Shown here: piece after piece, positions 9,580 through 19,717 of the stretch
How the letters are laid out: each line of letters opens with the position of its first letter
Position numbering within the stretch: position 1 is the stretch's first letter
Origin: an uncultured Bacteroidota bacterium
GTDB lineage: Bacteria > Bacteroidota > Bacteroidia > Flavobacteriales > Flavobacteriaceae
NCBI GenBank assembly: GCA_902512755.1
Contig: CABXKB010000004.1
Location: 1 to 64,000, forward strand
Direction of reading: 5' to 3'
DNA length: 64,000 nt
Program-made: the position numbers and the translations under genes
The notes under the pieces: generated by a model
Databases searched by the model: none
Seen by the model: only the letters and a program-made list of their open reading frames with translations
What the model was told of the DNA's origin: nothing

Positions 9580-11367
9580 ATGTCAATAGAAGCAGTACAC
9601 TTAGAGGAGGATCATGGACATCATCATAAAGAAACTTTTGTAACTAAATATATTTTTAGTCAAGATCACAAAATGATCTCAAAGCAGTATTTAATTACAG
9701 GGCTGTTTATGGGAATTATAGGCATAGCAATGTCTCTATTATTTCGTTTACAATTATCATGGCCAGAACAACCTTTTGGTATTTTTGAAGTTCTTCTAGG
9801 AAAATGGGCCCCTGATGGGGTTATGGATCCAAACGTTTATTTGGCATTAGTTACCATACACGGAACTATTATGGTGTTTTTTGTGCTAACTGCTGGCTTA
9901 AGTGGAACCTTTAGTAATCTGCTTATACCTCTACAAATAGGAGCACGCGATATGGCTTCAGGACTTTTAAATATGATTTCCTTTTGGTTGTTTTTTCTAT
10001 CTAGTGTGATAATGGTCATGTCTCTTTTTGTAGAAGCAGGACCTGCAGCAGCAGGATGGACAATTTATCCTCCTCTTTCTGCACTTCCTCAGGCTCAACC
10101 TGGTTCTGGAACTGGCATGACTTTATGGCTAGTCTCAATGGCGATATTTATTGCCTCCTCCCTTTTAGGATCACTAAATTATATTGTAACGGTAATTAAT
10201 CTGAGAACCAAAGGAATGAGTATGACTCGTTTACCTTTGACTATCTGGGCATTTTTTGTTACAGCAATCATCGGTGTTGTTTCCTTCCCTGTTTTACTTT
10301 CTGCGGCTTTATTGCTGATTATGGATAGGAGTTTTGGAACTTCATTTTTCCTGTCGGATATATTTATTCAAGGAGAGGTTTTACATTACCAAGGTGGATC
10401 TCCAGTTTTATATGAACACCTATTTTGGTTCTTAGGTCATCCCGAGGTATATATTGTTCTCTTGCCTGCTTTAGGTATTACATCTGAAATCATTGCTACT
10501 AATGCTCGCAAACCAATCTTCGGTTATCGGGCAATGATAGCTTCTATTTTAGCGATAGCCTTCCTTTCTACTATTGTCTGGGGACACCATATGTTTATTT
10601 CAGGAATGAATCCTTTCTTGGGTTCTGTATTTACGTTTACGACCTTGTTGATTGCAATTCCATCTGCTGTAAAAGCTTTTAATTATATTACAACTCTATG
10701 GAAAGGAAACTTGCAGCTCAATCCAGCGATGTTATTTTCCATAGGTTTGGTCTCAACTTTTATTTCAGGAGGTTTGACAGGAATTATTCTTGGTGATAGC
10801 ACCTTAGATATTAATGTTCATGATACTTATTTCGTTGTAGCCCATTTCCACTTGGTTATGGGAATCTCAGCTCTTTATGGGCTCTTTGCAGGGGTTTATC
10901 ATTGGTTCCCAAAAATGTTTAGACGTATGATGAATAAGAACCTAGGATATGTTCACTTCTGGGTAACAGCAGTCTGTGCCTATGGAGTATTTTTCCCAAT
11001 GCACTTTATTGGTATGGCTGGTTTACCAAGACGTTATTATACCAATACAGCTTTTCCATATTTTGATGATTTAGCTGATATAAACGTCCTTATAACTGTC
11101 TTTGCCTTAGTTGCTGGTGCGGCTCAAATAGTGTTTTTATATAATTTCATTCACAGCATGTTCTATGGAAAAGAAACGGTTCAAAACCCATGGCGTTCTA
11201 ATACATTAGAATGGACAGCTCCAATTGAGCATTTTCATGGAAATTGGGAGGGAGAAATCCCTCATGTCCACCGATGGGCATATGATTATTCCAAGCCTGG
11301 GTATAAAGAGGATTTTATTCCTCAGCATATACCACTCAAAAAAGGAGAAGAAGAACTTCAACACTAA
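9580..11367 (+). CDS. coxA: Cytochrome c oxidase subunit I (heme-copper catalytic subunit)
   Basis: A 595-residue catalytic subunit reducing O2 to water. His94 matches a heme a ligand. The active-site motif HPEVY covers residues 287-291, with CuB ligand His287 and Tyr291. His336-His337 are the other CuB ligands, and His422 and His424 in AHFH are the heme a3 and heme a ligands. The N-terminus has a His cluster (residues 7, 12, 14-16). Twelve or more membrane segments are visible. It closes the act-cox operon and is followed by a terminator. Subunits III and IV and the assembly genes lie 25 kb downstream. Confidence 0.96.
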   Translation: MSIEAVHLEEDHGHHHKETFVTKYIFSQDHKMISKQYLITGLFMGIIGIAMSLLFRLQLSWPEQPFGIFEVLLGKWAPDGVMDPNVYLALVTIHGTIMVFFVLTAGLSGTFSNLLIPLQIGARDMASGLLNMISFWLFFLSSVIMVMSLFVEAGPAAAGWTIYPPLSALPQAQPGSGTGMTLWLVSMAIFIASSLLGSLNYIVTVINLRTKGMSMTRLPLTIWAFFVTAIIGVVSFPVLLSAALLLIMDRSFGTSFFLSDIFIQGEVLHYQGGSPVLYEHLFWFLGHPEVYIVLLPALGITSEIIATNARKPIFGYRAMIASILAIAFLSTIVWGHHMFISGMNPFLGSVFTFTTLLIAIPSAVKAFNYITTLWKGNLQLNPAMLFSIGLVSTFISGGLTGIILGDSTLDINVHDTYFVVAHFHLVMGISALYGLFAGVYHWFPKMFRRMMNKNLGYVHFWVTAVCAYGVFFPMHFIGMAGLPRRYYTNTAFPYFDDLADINVLITVFALVAGAAQIVFLYNFIHSMFYGKETVQNPWRSNTLEWTAPIEHFHGNWEGEIPHVHRWAYDYSKPGYKEDFIPQHIPLKKGEEELQH

Positions 11368-11378
11368 GCTCGTTTATG

Positions 11379-11400
11379 AGACTAAAAAATTAGTCTTTTC
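11379..11400 (+). terminator. Intrinsic terminator of the act-cox operon
   Basis: The arms AGACTAA (11379-11385) and TTAGTCT (11390-11396) form a 7-bp stem around an AAAA loop. The 3' arm runs into TTTT, and a further T6 run follows. It lies 12 nt after the coxA stop. Confidence 0.8.
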
Positions 11401-11477
11401 ATTTTTTACGGTTTTATTCTATTTATTTAAAGCTTATCTCACTTAAATGTTTTTTTCAGCAGAGTAAGTGAATTCCC

Positions 11478-11485
11478 TATCTTTG
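11478..11485 (+). promoter_or_regulatory. -7 promoter element for ruvB, very close to the start codon
   Basis: TATCTTTG is an exact TAnnTTTG match. Only five bases separate it from the ruvB ATG at 11491, so a transcript would start at or almost at the start codon. No TTG lies at the usual -33 distance; that region is a T-rich tract. Confidence 0.5.
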
Positions 11486-11490
11486 AATTA

Positions 11491-12510
11491 ATGAACGAGA
11501 ATTTAGACCCTACTGATAATCAATTTTCCAATCAAGACAGCGATATAGATCGCGCCCTGAGACCATTAAGTTTTGATGATTTTGCTGGACAAGATGCAAT
11601 TCTCGAGAATTTAAAAGTATTTGTGTCTGCAGCAAAGCAAAGAGAAGAAGCATTAGATCATACTTTATTTCATGGTCCTCCTGGTTTAGGAAAAACAACT
11701 CTGGCTCATATTCTAGCCAATGAATTGGAGGTGGGTATCAAACTTACTTCAGGCCCTGTTTTGGATAAGCCTGGAGATCTTGCGGGACTTCTCACTAATC
11801 TCCAACCTCGTGATATATTATTCATTGATGAAATACATCGTTTAAGTCCCATCGTCGAGGAGTATTTGTATTCTGCTATGGAGGATTATAAGATTGATAT
11901 TCTTATTGAATCTGGACCTAATGCACGAACTGTTCAAATAAATCTAGAGCCATTTACCCTTGTTGGAGCAACTACTCGTTCAGGACTCTTAACAGCTCCT
12001 ATGCGAGCTCGCTTTGGAATAAGTAATCGCCTACAGTATTATTCTACTGAGCTTTTAGCCTCTATTGTTGAGCGTAGTGCTGAAATTCTAAACGTAGCTA
12101 CTGATCATGATGCCGCCATAGAAATTGCCGGTCGAAGCAGAGGAACCCCAAGAATATCAAATGGGTTGTTACGACGTGTTCGAGATTTTGCACAAATTAA
12201 GGGTAACGGATCTATCGATATGAAAATCACACAATTTTCTCTAAAATCCCTTCAAGTAGATGCTCATGGCTTAGATGAAATGGATAATAAGATTTTGACC
12301 ACTCTTATCGACAAGTTTAAGGGAGGCCCAGTTGGTATTAATACTTTGGCTACTGCTGTATCTGAAAATACAGAAACAATAGAAGAGGTTTACGAACCCT
12401 TTTTAATTCAACAAGGTTTTATTGTTCGAACTCCAAGAGGACGTGAAGTTACTGAAAGAGCATATAAACATTTAGGTAGGGTTAAGAATAATCAAGAAGG
12501 GCTCTTTTAA
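11491..12510 (+). CDS. ruvB: RuvB, Holliday junction branch migration ATPase
   Basis: A 339-residue AAA+ motor that drives Holliday junction migration with RuvA (encoded at 26949 in this window). Walker A GPPGLGKT is at 62-69, Walker B ending DEIH at 113-116, and sensor 1 in the segment GATTRSG. The C-terminal winged helix ends with [11 protein letters not shown]. Length is normal for the family. A promoter element lies immediately upstream, and queG follows after 16 nt. Confidence 0.97.
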   Translation: MNENLDPTDNQFSNQDSDIDRALRPLSFDDFAGQDAILENLKVFVSAAKQREEALDHTLFHGPPGLGKTTLAHILANELEVGIKLTSGPVLDKPGDLAGLLTNLQPRDILFIDEIHRLSPIVEEYLYSAMEDYKIDILIESGPNARTVQINLEPFTLVGATTRSGLLTAPMRARFGISNRLQYYSTELLASIVERSAEILNVATDHDAAIEIAGRSRGTPRISNGLLRRVRDFAQIKGNGSIDMKITQFSLKSLQVDAHGLDEMDNKILTTLIDKFKGGPVGINTLATAVSENTETIEEVYEPFLIQQGFIVRTPRGREVTERAYKHLGRVKNNQEGLF

Positions 12511-12526
12511 TTTATTTAAGGGAAAA

Positions 12527-13456
12527 ATGACTTCTTCCAAAACTAAGTACACTAAACTTATCAAAGCTTACGCTAAGGATCTAGGTTTTATGTCATGTGG
12601 CATTTCAAAGGCAGATTTTTTAGAAGAAGAGGCCCTTAGTCTAGAAAAATGGTTAAATCAAAATCATCATGGGGAGATGAGTTATATGGCCAATCATTTT
12701 GATAAACGCTTAGATCCAAGAATTTTAGTGCCTGGTGCCAAAAGCGTAGTTTCACTTTTATTGAATTATTATACGGATCAAATTCAAGAAGATTCAAAGG
12801 CTCCAAAGATTTCTAAATATGCATTTGGCAGAGATTATCATGCCGTGATAAAAGATAAGCTAAAAACTTTTATGACTTATATCCATTCAGAAATAGGTGA
12901 AGTTGATGGCCGAGTATTTGTAGACTCTGCTCCGGTAATGGATAAAGCTTGGGCCGCAAAGAGTGGTCTAGGCTGGGTGGGTAAAAACACTAATCTAATT
13001 TCAAAAAAAACAGGGTCTTTTTTTTTTATTGCTGAATTGATTATTGATTTAGAATTGGATTATGACGCCCCCGCCACAGATCATTGTGGTAACTGTACAG
13101 CTTGTATAGATGCATGCCCAACGGAAGCGTTAATTGCTCCTTATCAAATTGATGGGAGTAAGTGCGTTTCCTATTTAACAATTGAACTAAAAAATCAAAT
13201 TCCATTAGAATTTAAGGGTAAAACCGATCAATGGGCTTTTGGTTGTGATGTTTGCCAAACTGTTTGTCCATGGAATCGATTTTCAACTCAAAATCAGGAA
13301 CCTGCATTTAATCCTAGTAAAGAGTTGCTTTATTTGACAAAAAAAGATTGGGAAGAGATGACTAAAGAGGTCTTTGAAACTCTCTTTAAAAACAGCGCAG
13401 TAAAACGAACAAAATATGAAGGCATAAAAAGAAACATTAAATTTATTTCCTCCTAA
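12527..13456 (+). CDS. queG: QueG, epoxyqueuosine reductase
   Basis: Cobalamin-dependent, iron-sulfur enzyme that reduces epoxyqueuosine to queuosine in tRNA. The family motif VDSAP gives the catalytic Asp134. Two 4Fe-4S cluster motifs are visible: Cys187, 190, 193 and 197 in [12 protein letters not shown], and Cys213, 240, 243 and 247, the last three in [11 protein letters not shown]. At 309 residues it lacks the C-terminal HEAT-repeat extension of some homologues. It probably shares a transcript with ruvB; the gene after it is convergent and 52 bases away. Confidence 0.95.
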   Translation: MTSSKTKYTKLIKAYAKDLGFMSCGISKADFLEEEALSLEKWLNQNHHGEMSYMANHFDKRLDPRILVPGAKSVVSLLLNYYTDQIQEDSKAPKISKYAFGRDYHAVIKDKLKTFMTYIHSEIGEVDGRVFVDSAPVMDKAWAAKSGLGWVGKNTNLISKKTGSFFFIAELIIDLELDYDAPATDHCGNCTACIDACPTEALIAPYQIDGSKCVSYLTIELKNQIPLEFKGKTDQWAFGCDVCQTVCPWNRFSTQNQEPAFNPSKELLYLTKKDWEEMTKEVFETLFKNSAVKRTKYEGIKRNIKFISS

Positions 13457-13508
13457 ACTATGCTTTTAATAATGTCTTGGTTTAGCCTGGATTGAATTAT
13501 ATTAATTT

Positions 13509-14534
13509 TCATAATATCTTATCCGTTGACTCCCTTTTTATCAATTTAGTTTTTAATTCTAAGTATTGATTTTCTAACCTGTTTTCTGTTCTTAACATTT
13601 TTTCTTCAGAAATAAATAATTTCATTGCCATTTTACCCATTTTTATAGCTTTTTGGTCTATAGAGGTTAATGACGGATTGACAAAGCTTCCAACCATGGT
13701 TTTACTAAAACCAATAATACAGATTTCATTAGGGATGTCAATTTTTTGTTCTTTAAAAAATCTTATCGCTCCAAGTGCTACCATATCTGTAACACAGAAC
13801 AGGCCATCTATTTTAATTCCGCTTTCATAAAGTTTCTTTGCAAGAAGGTAGCCCTCTTTAACACTCCCTTTTCGAGAAATCAATACTTTATTTGCATCAT
13901 AATTTATATTATGTAATGAAAGTGCTTCACGATACCCTAGGTAACGATCAATTGAGTTTTGAGGGTTTAAATCCCCTCTGAAATGAGCAATTTTACTGCA
14001 CCCTTTTTTTATTAAGTGCTCAGTTGCATTAAACCCAGCCTTTTTGTCATCTATAGAAACCTTACTACAATTAACCGTTCGTGCTATTTTGTCAAATAAA
14101 ACTAAAATAGTTTCGTTTGAAACAACGTCTTCCAAGTGACTGAATTCAGAGGTGTTTTGAGCTAATGACATTAGAATTCCATCCACTTTTTGCTGTAAAA
14201 ATTGATTTACTAATCTTTTCTCTTCGTCCATTGATTCTTTGGAATGCCCTATAATTAAAGTATAATTATTTTTTTGTGCTTGATCCATTATACCTTCTAA
14301 TATTTCTGAAAAAAAATGATTTGTTACTTCTGGAAAAATGACACCTATGGTTCTTGTTTTTCGAGTTCTTAAATATGCGGCTTGATTATTTGCTTTGTAA
14401 CCTACCTTTTTTACATATGATTTAACAATTTTTTTAGTTGCCAAACTAATATCAGGATAGTCATTTAAAGCCTTTGAAACTCCAGCAGTAGAAAGATTTA
14501 ATGCTTTTGCTATTTGTTTTAAGGAAGACTTCAT
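13509..14534 (-). CDS. LacI-family transcriptional repressor
   Basis: A 341-residue regulator. The N-terminal helix-turn-helix (residues 3-27, with LKQIAKALNLSTAGVSKALN) is a standard LacI headpiece. A hinge and a periplasmic-binding-protein-like effector domain (about 60-330) follow. It is transcribed divergently from the SusC/SusD genes and so very probably controls them in response to a sugar or related ligand; the ligand cannot be read. A LacI-type palindrome with central CG lies in the shared intergenic region (14570-14587). Confidence 0.9.
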   Translation of the reverse strand: MKSSLKQIAKALNLSTAGVSKALNDYPDISLATKKIVKSYVKKVGYKANNQAAYLRTRKTRTIGVIFPEVTNHFFSEILEGIMDQAQKNNYTLIIGHSKESMDEEKRLVNQFLQQKVDGILMSLAQNTSEFSHLEDVVSNETILVLFDKIARTVNCSKVSIDDKKAGFNATEHLIKKGCSKIAHFRGDLNPQNSIDRYLGYREALSLHNINYDANKVLISRKGSVKEGYLLAKKLYESGIKIDGLFCVTDMVALGAIRFFKEQKIDIPNEICIIGFSKTMVGSFVNPSLTSIDQKAIKMGKMAMKLFISEEKMLRTENRLENQYLELKTKLIKRESTDKIL

Positions 14535-14556
14535 AAGAGCTAAGTTTAACTGGGTG

Positions 14557-14564
14557 CAAATATA
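14557..14564 (-). promoter_or_regulatory. -7 promoter element of the LacI-family gene
   Basis: On the minus strand this reads TATATTTG, an exact TAnnTTTG match, 22 bases before the regulator's start codon. The upstream promoter region would coincide with the palindrome at 14570-14587, as expected for autoregulation. Confidence 0.5.
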
Positions 14565-14569
14565 AGATT

Positions 14570-14587
14570 AACTAAAACGATTTAGCT
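14570..14587. promoter_or_regulatory. Candidate LacI-family operator
   Basis: Imperfect palindrome AACTAAAA-CG-ATTTAGCT: the two 8-base arms match at six positions around a central CG, the usual form of LacI-family operators. It lies between the divergent regulator and susC, 5 bases beyond the regulator's -7 element. Confidence 0.45.
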
Positions 14588-14697
14588 CCTAAATAACGAC
14601 TTTTTTAACAATAAATTAAGAAATTCATAAAAACATGGTTATAATTGTCGTAGATTTAAACAAATCGACTATTAACTATATTAATAAATTTAACCAA

Positions 14698-17600
14698 ATG
14701 ATGAAAAAACAGTTCTTTAAAAAGTTCTTGTTTCTACTAGCATTTATGCTTAGTGCAGGAATTTACGCTCAAAACGTTACGGGTGTCGTAACGAGCGACG
14801 ATGGTCCTCTTCCAGGTGCAACAGTACTTGTTAAAGGGACAAACAGTTTTGCTACTACAGATTTTGATGGAAATTTCACCATTGAAGCTTCTCAAGGAGA
14901 TCTTTTAGTAGTATCTTTCGTAGGTTATACCACTCAAGAGGTTCCAGTTGATGGAGATCAGCTGACAATTACTCTTGCCCTTGGTAACTTGCTTGAAGAA
15001 GTTATTGTAACTACTGGTTACGGTACTCAGTCTAAGCGAGATATTACAGGTGCGGTAACTACGGTTGAAGCAGATGAATTATTATCAATACCTGCCACTA
15101 CATTCTCCCAACAATTACAGGGACGTGCTGCAGGTATTACCATTATTAACGATGCAACTCCAGGTGGTGAAGCTACCGTTCGTGTTCGTGGTTTTGGTAC
15201 TATTGGAAATAATGATCCTCTTTATGTAATTGATGGTGTTCCTACTCAATCTCAAGGAAACCTTAACCCCAATGATATTGAATCTATTCAAATATTAAAA
15301 GACGCTTCTGCATCTTCTATTTATGGAGCTCGTGCTGCAAACGGGGTTGTTATTATTACAACTAAGAAAGGAAAAGTTGGCTCTACACAAGTGTCATATA
15401 ACTCTTATTATGGATGGCAAAATGCTGCTGAAGAAGCTGTGGCATTGGATTCTGCTGGATTAGGAGAATATCTTTACCTAGCTGATTATTATGCTGGTAA
15501 AACTCCTTCTCACGGTCAGTATGCTTTTAGTGGTTCTCCTGAGAATCCTGGGGTAAGTATTCCAAATTATGTATTTCCTAGTGGAGCATCCTCAGCTAAT
15601 GAATCTTTATACTCATTAACTCCCAGTAATATTTATGCTATTACAAAATCAGCAGATACTAACTGGTGGAATGAGGTGACGCAATCAAATGCGCCTATTA
15701 CAAGCCACAATATTCAAGCTAGTGGGGCTTCTGAAAAATCTCAATATGCATTTACTGCAAACTATTTCTCTCAGGATTCACCTGTAAGATTTGTTGGGTA
15801 TGAAAGAGCTTCAATTCGTTTGAACTCTTCTACTAGAGTTTTAAATGATCGTTTGACTATAGGTGAGAATTTTACACTCTCAATGGACAATCGTAAAGGA
15901 GGGTTTGGAAATAATGGTGAACAAAATGCAGTATCTGTATCTTATAAGCACCATCCACTACTTCCTGTTTATGATATTGCTGGAAATTTTGCTGGATCTC
16001 GTGGTTTAAACTTAGGGAACAACTATAATCCTTATGCGACTTTATCTAGAAATCAAGATGACAGAAGCAAACGTTTCAGAGCTTTTGGAAGCGTTTACGC
16101 AGAGGCTAAAATTGCTGATAAGGTTACTGCAAAATCAACTTTTGGTTTTGATGTAGTAGGAAGACGTTACCTTGATATAGGTCGTCCTCAACCAGAATAT
16201 GTAGAGGGTAACTTTATTAATGGTCAGACTACTGGATTCCAAGACCAGTATCAGTGGAACTTTACAAATACTGTTAGTTATAAAGAAACATTTAGTGACG
16301 TTCATAACGTTGAGGCACTTGTTGGGGTTGAGGCTGTTGAAGCTTTTGGTCAAACATTTGCAGCTGGAAGACAACGATTCCCATTTGAATCAACAGGTAT
16401 TATCAGTTTTTTAAGTGCGGGTAATCAAGGAACATCATCAAATAACGGTTCCGCTTATTTAGATTACGCTTTGTGGTCTCAATTTGCAAAAGTTAATTAT
16501 GCTTTTGGAGACAAGTATTTAGCTCAGGTAGTTGTTCGTAATGATGCATCATCTCGTTTTAAAGCTGCAACAAACAGTGGGGTTTTCCCAGCATTTAGTG
16601 TTGGATGGAGACTTTCTGAAGAAGAATTCATGAGTGGTTTGACATTCATTGATGACTTTAAGATACGTTATGGATGGGGGCAAACTGGTAACCAAGAAAT
16701 CGGAGACTATAATGCTTATACTTCATATCAGTCTACTTCATTTAACTCTTCTTATCCTATTGACGGTAATGTTACAGCTGCAACAGCAGGATTTAACGCC
16801 GCTCAATATGGTAACCCTAATGCAAAATGGGAAACAACAACTTCAAGTAATTTTGGATTAGATGTTTCTATGTTAGATCGTAAATTAGATATAGAGTTTG
16901 ATTTATTTAGTCGAAGAACAACGGATCTTTTATTAAACGTTCCTATTGCATTCGGTGCAGGTGACGGAGGTTCTCCAGCATTAAACATTGGTGAAATGCT
17001 AAACACTGGTTTCGATCTAGGTATTAACTTTGGTGATCAAAAAGGAGATTTCGGTTATAGTATCGGAGCAAATATCTCTCAGTACAAAAATGAGATCATT
17101 CAATTAGATCAGTTCGATACACCAATTTTTGGTTACCGTTCAAGAGTTCCTTCAATGTCAATTACTGAAGTTGGATCTCCAATCTCTATGTTTTATGGAT
17201 TCGAAACAGATGGAATTTTCCAAACTCAAGCAGAAGCAGATTCACATCCAGCTTATGGAGCATATAATGCGCCTGGTAAATTTAGAATTGTTGATGTTAA
17301 TGGAGATGGGCAAATCAATGATGATGACCGTACACAAATCGGTAATCCACACCCAGATTTCACATACGGAATCAATTTAAACTTAAATTATAAGAACTTA
17401 AACTTGACTTTATTCGGAAACGGATCTCAAGGAAACGACTTATATAATTATGTACGTTACTTTGCTGACTTTAATACATTCCAGGGTAACCGTTCTGTTC
17501 GTGCACTTAGAGATGCATGGCAACCAAGTAATCCATCAGCTCCTAGAAGCCAGTGGATAGCTGCCAATCCAGATGCTACGTCACCTATTATGGATGCGAA

Positions 17601-17886
17601 TGATCAAGTTAGTAGTAGAACATCTACATACTTAATTGAAGATGGATCATATTTCCGTTTGAAAAATATCCAATTGACTTATAACTTCGGAGACGCGATT
17701 AAAGATGCACTGGGTATTGGTGGAGGATCGATCTACTTACAAGGTCAAAACTTACTTACGATAACTGATTATACTGGTACTAATCCTGAAATTCAAACAG
17801 GTGCAGATACGACATTAGGTTTCGACGGTGGTTATATGCCAGTATCTAAAACAATAATTTTAGGATTGAATCTTAATTTATTTTAA
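14698..17886 (+). CDS. SusC/RagA-family TonB-linked outer membrane transporter
   Basis: A 1062-residue outer-membrane importer. Signal peptide (MMKKQFFKKF with cleavage near IYA-Q), carboxypeptidase-regulatory-like domain at about 27-100, a linker with the SusC-typical LEEVIVTTGYGTQ, plug domain (about 115-225, containing VRGFGTIGNNDPLYVIDGVP) and a 22-strand barrel to the C-terminus. It takes up substrate with the lipoprotein encoded next door. ATG at 14698 is chosen because it gives a normal signal peptide; an in-frame ATG at 14635 would add 21 residues before it. The substrate is unknown. No hydrolase gene accompanies the pair. Confidence 0.92.
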   Translation: MMKKQFFKKFLFLLAFMLSAGIYAQNVTGVVTSDDGPLPGATVLVKGTNSFATTDFDGNFTIEASQGDLLVVSFVGYTTQEVPVDGDQLTITLALGNLLEEVIVTTGYGTQSKRDITGAVTTVEADELLSIPATTFSQQLQGRAAGITIINDATPGGEATVRVRGFGTIGNNDPLYVIDGVPTQSQGNLNPNDIESIQILKDASASSIYGARAANGVVIITTKKGKVGSTQVSYNSYYGWQNAAEEAVALDSAGLGEYLYLADYYAGKTPSHGQYAFSGSPENPGVSIPNYVFPSGASSANESLYSLTPSNIYAITKSADTNWWNEVTQSNAPITSHNIQASGASEKSQYAFTANYFSQDSPVRFVGYERASIRLNSSTRVLNDRLTIGENFTLSMDNRKGGFGNNGEQNAVSVSYKHHPLLPVYDIAGNFAGSRGLNLGNNYNPYATLSRNQDDRSKRFRAFGSVYAEAKIADKVTAKSTFGFDVVGRRYLDIGRPQPEYVEGNFINGQTTGFQDQYQWNFTNTVSYKETFSDVHNVEALVGVEAVEAFGQTFAAGRQRFPFESTGIISFLSAGNQGTSSNNGSAYLDYALWSQFAKVNYAFGDKYLAQVVVRNDASSRFKAATNSGVFPAFSVGWRLSEEEFMSGLTFIDDFKIRYGWGQTGNQEIGDYNAYTSYQSTSFNSSYPIDGNVTAATAGFNAAQYGNPNAKWETTTSSNFGLDVSMLDRKLDIEFDLFSRRTTDLLLNVPIAFGAGDGGSPALNIGEMLNTGFDLGINFGDQKGDFGYSIGANISQYKNEIIQLDQFDTPIFGYRSRVPSMSITEVGSPISMFYGFETDGIFQTQAEADSHPAYGAYNAPGKFRIVDVNGDGQINDDDRTQIGNPHPDFTYGINLNLNYKNLNLTLFGNGSQGNDLYNYVRYFADFNTFQGNRSVRALRDAWQPSNPSAPRSQWIAANPDATSPIMDANDQVSSRTSTYLIEDGSYFRLKNIQLTYNFGDAIKDALGIGGGSIYLQGQNLLTITDYTGTNPEIQTGADTTLGFDGGYMPVSKTIILGLNLNLF

Positions 17887-17905
17887 CATTAAAAATTGAT
17901 AGAAA

Positions 17906-19660
17906 ATGAGAAAACTTAAATCATTATTAATCGCATCAATAGGAATCTTCGCTATTACAGTAAGCTGTAATGATGACTTCCTATTAAAAGAGCCTTTAGG
18001 CCAGATTGCGGGACCTTCACTAAATAACGCCGAAGGTGTTGAAGGGAAACTTATTGCCGCTTACCGAACCCTTTCTGGGCAAGGTATGAACGGTGGTGGT
18101 ACTTGGTACTACGATATTCACGGATGGATTTTTGGAAGTATTGCTTCCGATAACGCTGTGAAAGGAACAGATGCTGGTGACCAGCCAGAACATTCATTTA
18201 TTGAAGCGTATGACTTTACTACCTTTAATGACCACATTAAAGATAAGTGGAGATCTGTATATTGGGGTATGGCAAGAGCTAACGAAGTTATCGATGCTGT
18301 AGCAGAAGCTGCAGAAGGAGATGACCCGGTAGATTCAGGTCGTGCAGCTCAAATAATAGGTGAAGCCCGTTTTTTACGTGGTTTCCACGCTTTACAAGCT
18401 CAGTTACATTTCCGTAATCCTGCGTATGTAGATGACGCTGCTTATGATGTAAATGACGTAGAAAGCTCTAAAGTACCTAATGGTGGTCAAATCTGGGATC
18501 AAATAATTGCTGATTTTTCAGCAGCAGCAGGAGCACTTCCTGCAACTCAGGCTGATCTTGGTAGAGCTACTAGCTGGGCGGCAAAAGCTTTCTTGGCTAA
18601 GACTCACATGCACACTGGAGATGCTGGATTAATTGCTGCGGCAATTCCTGTTATGGAAGACATCGTAAACAATGGTCCATTTTCACTTGTTGAAAAGTAT
18701 GAAGACAACCACCTTGTTGCTACTCGTAACAATAAGGAGTCTATTTTCGAAATTCAGTATGCTATTTCAAGTGGTGATGACCAAAATGGTAACAAAGGAG
18801 TGGGTCTTGCTCATCCATATATATCTCCATGGGGATGTTGTGGTTTCTGGCAAGCGACTCAAGACTTAGTTGATGTACATCATACTAACGCTGATGGATT
18901 ACCATGGGTAGGTGGAGAATGGAAAACCGTTCATATCACTAACCCTAATGGAGCTGATGTTGGACAGCCTATTGGAAATCCTTCAGTTGACCCACGCTTA
19001 GATCACAATGTAGGACGTCCTGGGATTCTTTATAAGAATCACCACATAATGCAAGTAGACTATGTTCGTGATCTTACTTATGCTGGACCTTATTTCTCTA
19101 AAAAGCACGTTGCTGAGCCAGAAGCGTTCGGTGTAGGTGGTTGGGGTAATATATCTGCAAATAACTACCGTATCATGCGCTTGTCTATGGTTAAACTATG
19201 GTTAGCTGAAGCATATGTTGAAGCTGGTCGTTTAGAAGATGCTAGAAAACAAGTAAATGACATCAGAGCTCGTGCAGCGAATCCTGCAGGTTTTGTTCCT
19301 GAAGCAATTCAAGGTGGTACACGTGGTGAGTATACAACAACAGCTAATCCAGCTGCTAACTATAATATCGGCCAGTACGAAGCTGCTTGGACTAATGCAT
19401 CAGTTGCACGTACAGCAGTTAGAATGGAAACTCGTATTGAGTTTGCTATGGAAGGACACCGCTTCTTTGATCTTCAAAGGTGGGGTACAATGGGAGCTAC
19501 ACTAAACGATTATCTTTCAAGAGAATCTAGATATAGAATCTATCTTCAAGGTAAATCCTTTAGTTCTCCTAAAAACCAGTATTATCCTATCCCACAACAA
19601 GCGATTGATCGCTCATTTGTGGAGGGAGCTGCAACTTTAACACAGGATCCTAACTACTAG
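17906..19660 (+). CDS. SusD/RagB-family outer membrane lipoprotein
   Basis: A 584-residue surface lipoprotein that caps the SusC channel and binds substrate. The signal peptide ends ITVSC, so Cys21 is the likely lipidated residue. The N-terminal TPR-like part (for example ARFLRGFHALQA) and the C-terminal RagB/SusD signature (RMETRIEFAMEGHRFFDLQRWG) are both visible. It starts 19 nt after susC. A long hairpin terminator follows 21 nt after the stop. Confidence 0.93.
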   Translation: MRKLKSLLIASIGIFAITVSCNDDFLLKEPLGQIAGPSLNNAEGVEGKLIAAYRTLSGQGMNGGGTWYYDIHGWIFGSIASDNAVKGTDAGDQPEHSFIEAYDFTTFNDHIKDKWRSVYWGMARANEVIDAVAEAAEGDDPVDSGRAAQIIGEARFLRGFHALQAQLHFRNPAYVDDAAYDVNDVESSKVPNGGQIWDQIIADFSAAAGALPATQADLGRATSWAAKAFLAKTHMHTGDAGLIAAAIPVMEDIVNNGPFSLVEKYEDNHLVATRNNKESIFEIQYAISSGDDQNGNKGVGLAHPYISPWGCCGFWQATQDLVDVHHTNADGLPWVGGEWKTVHITNPNGADVGQPIGNPSVDPRLDHNVGRPGILYKNHHIMQVDYVRDLTYAGPYFSKKHVAEPEAFGVGGWGNISANNYRIMRLSMVKLWLAEAYVEAGRLEDARKQVNDIRARAANPAGFVPEAIQGGTRGEYTTTANPAANYNIGQYEAAWTNASVARTAVRMETRIEFAMEGHRFFDLQRWGTMGATLNDYLSRESRYRIYLQGKSFSSPKNQYYPIPQQAIDRSFVEGAATLTQDPNY

Positions 19661-19681
19661 TAGTTTTATCTTGTAAAGTTT

Positions 19682-19717
19682 AAAGCCATGGAGTATATTT
19701 ACTTCATGGCTTTTTTT
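19682..19717 (+). terminator. Strong intrinsic terminator after susD, overlapping the next gene's start codon
   Basis: A 14-bp stem (19682-19695 with 19700-19713, one G:T pair) around a TATT loop, followed by a run of T to 19717. The 3' arm contains the ATG at 19706 that begins the downstream lipoprotein gene, so termination and translation initiation of the next gene are physically linked. Confidence 0.85.
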
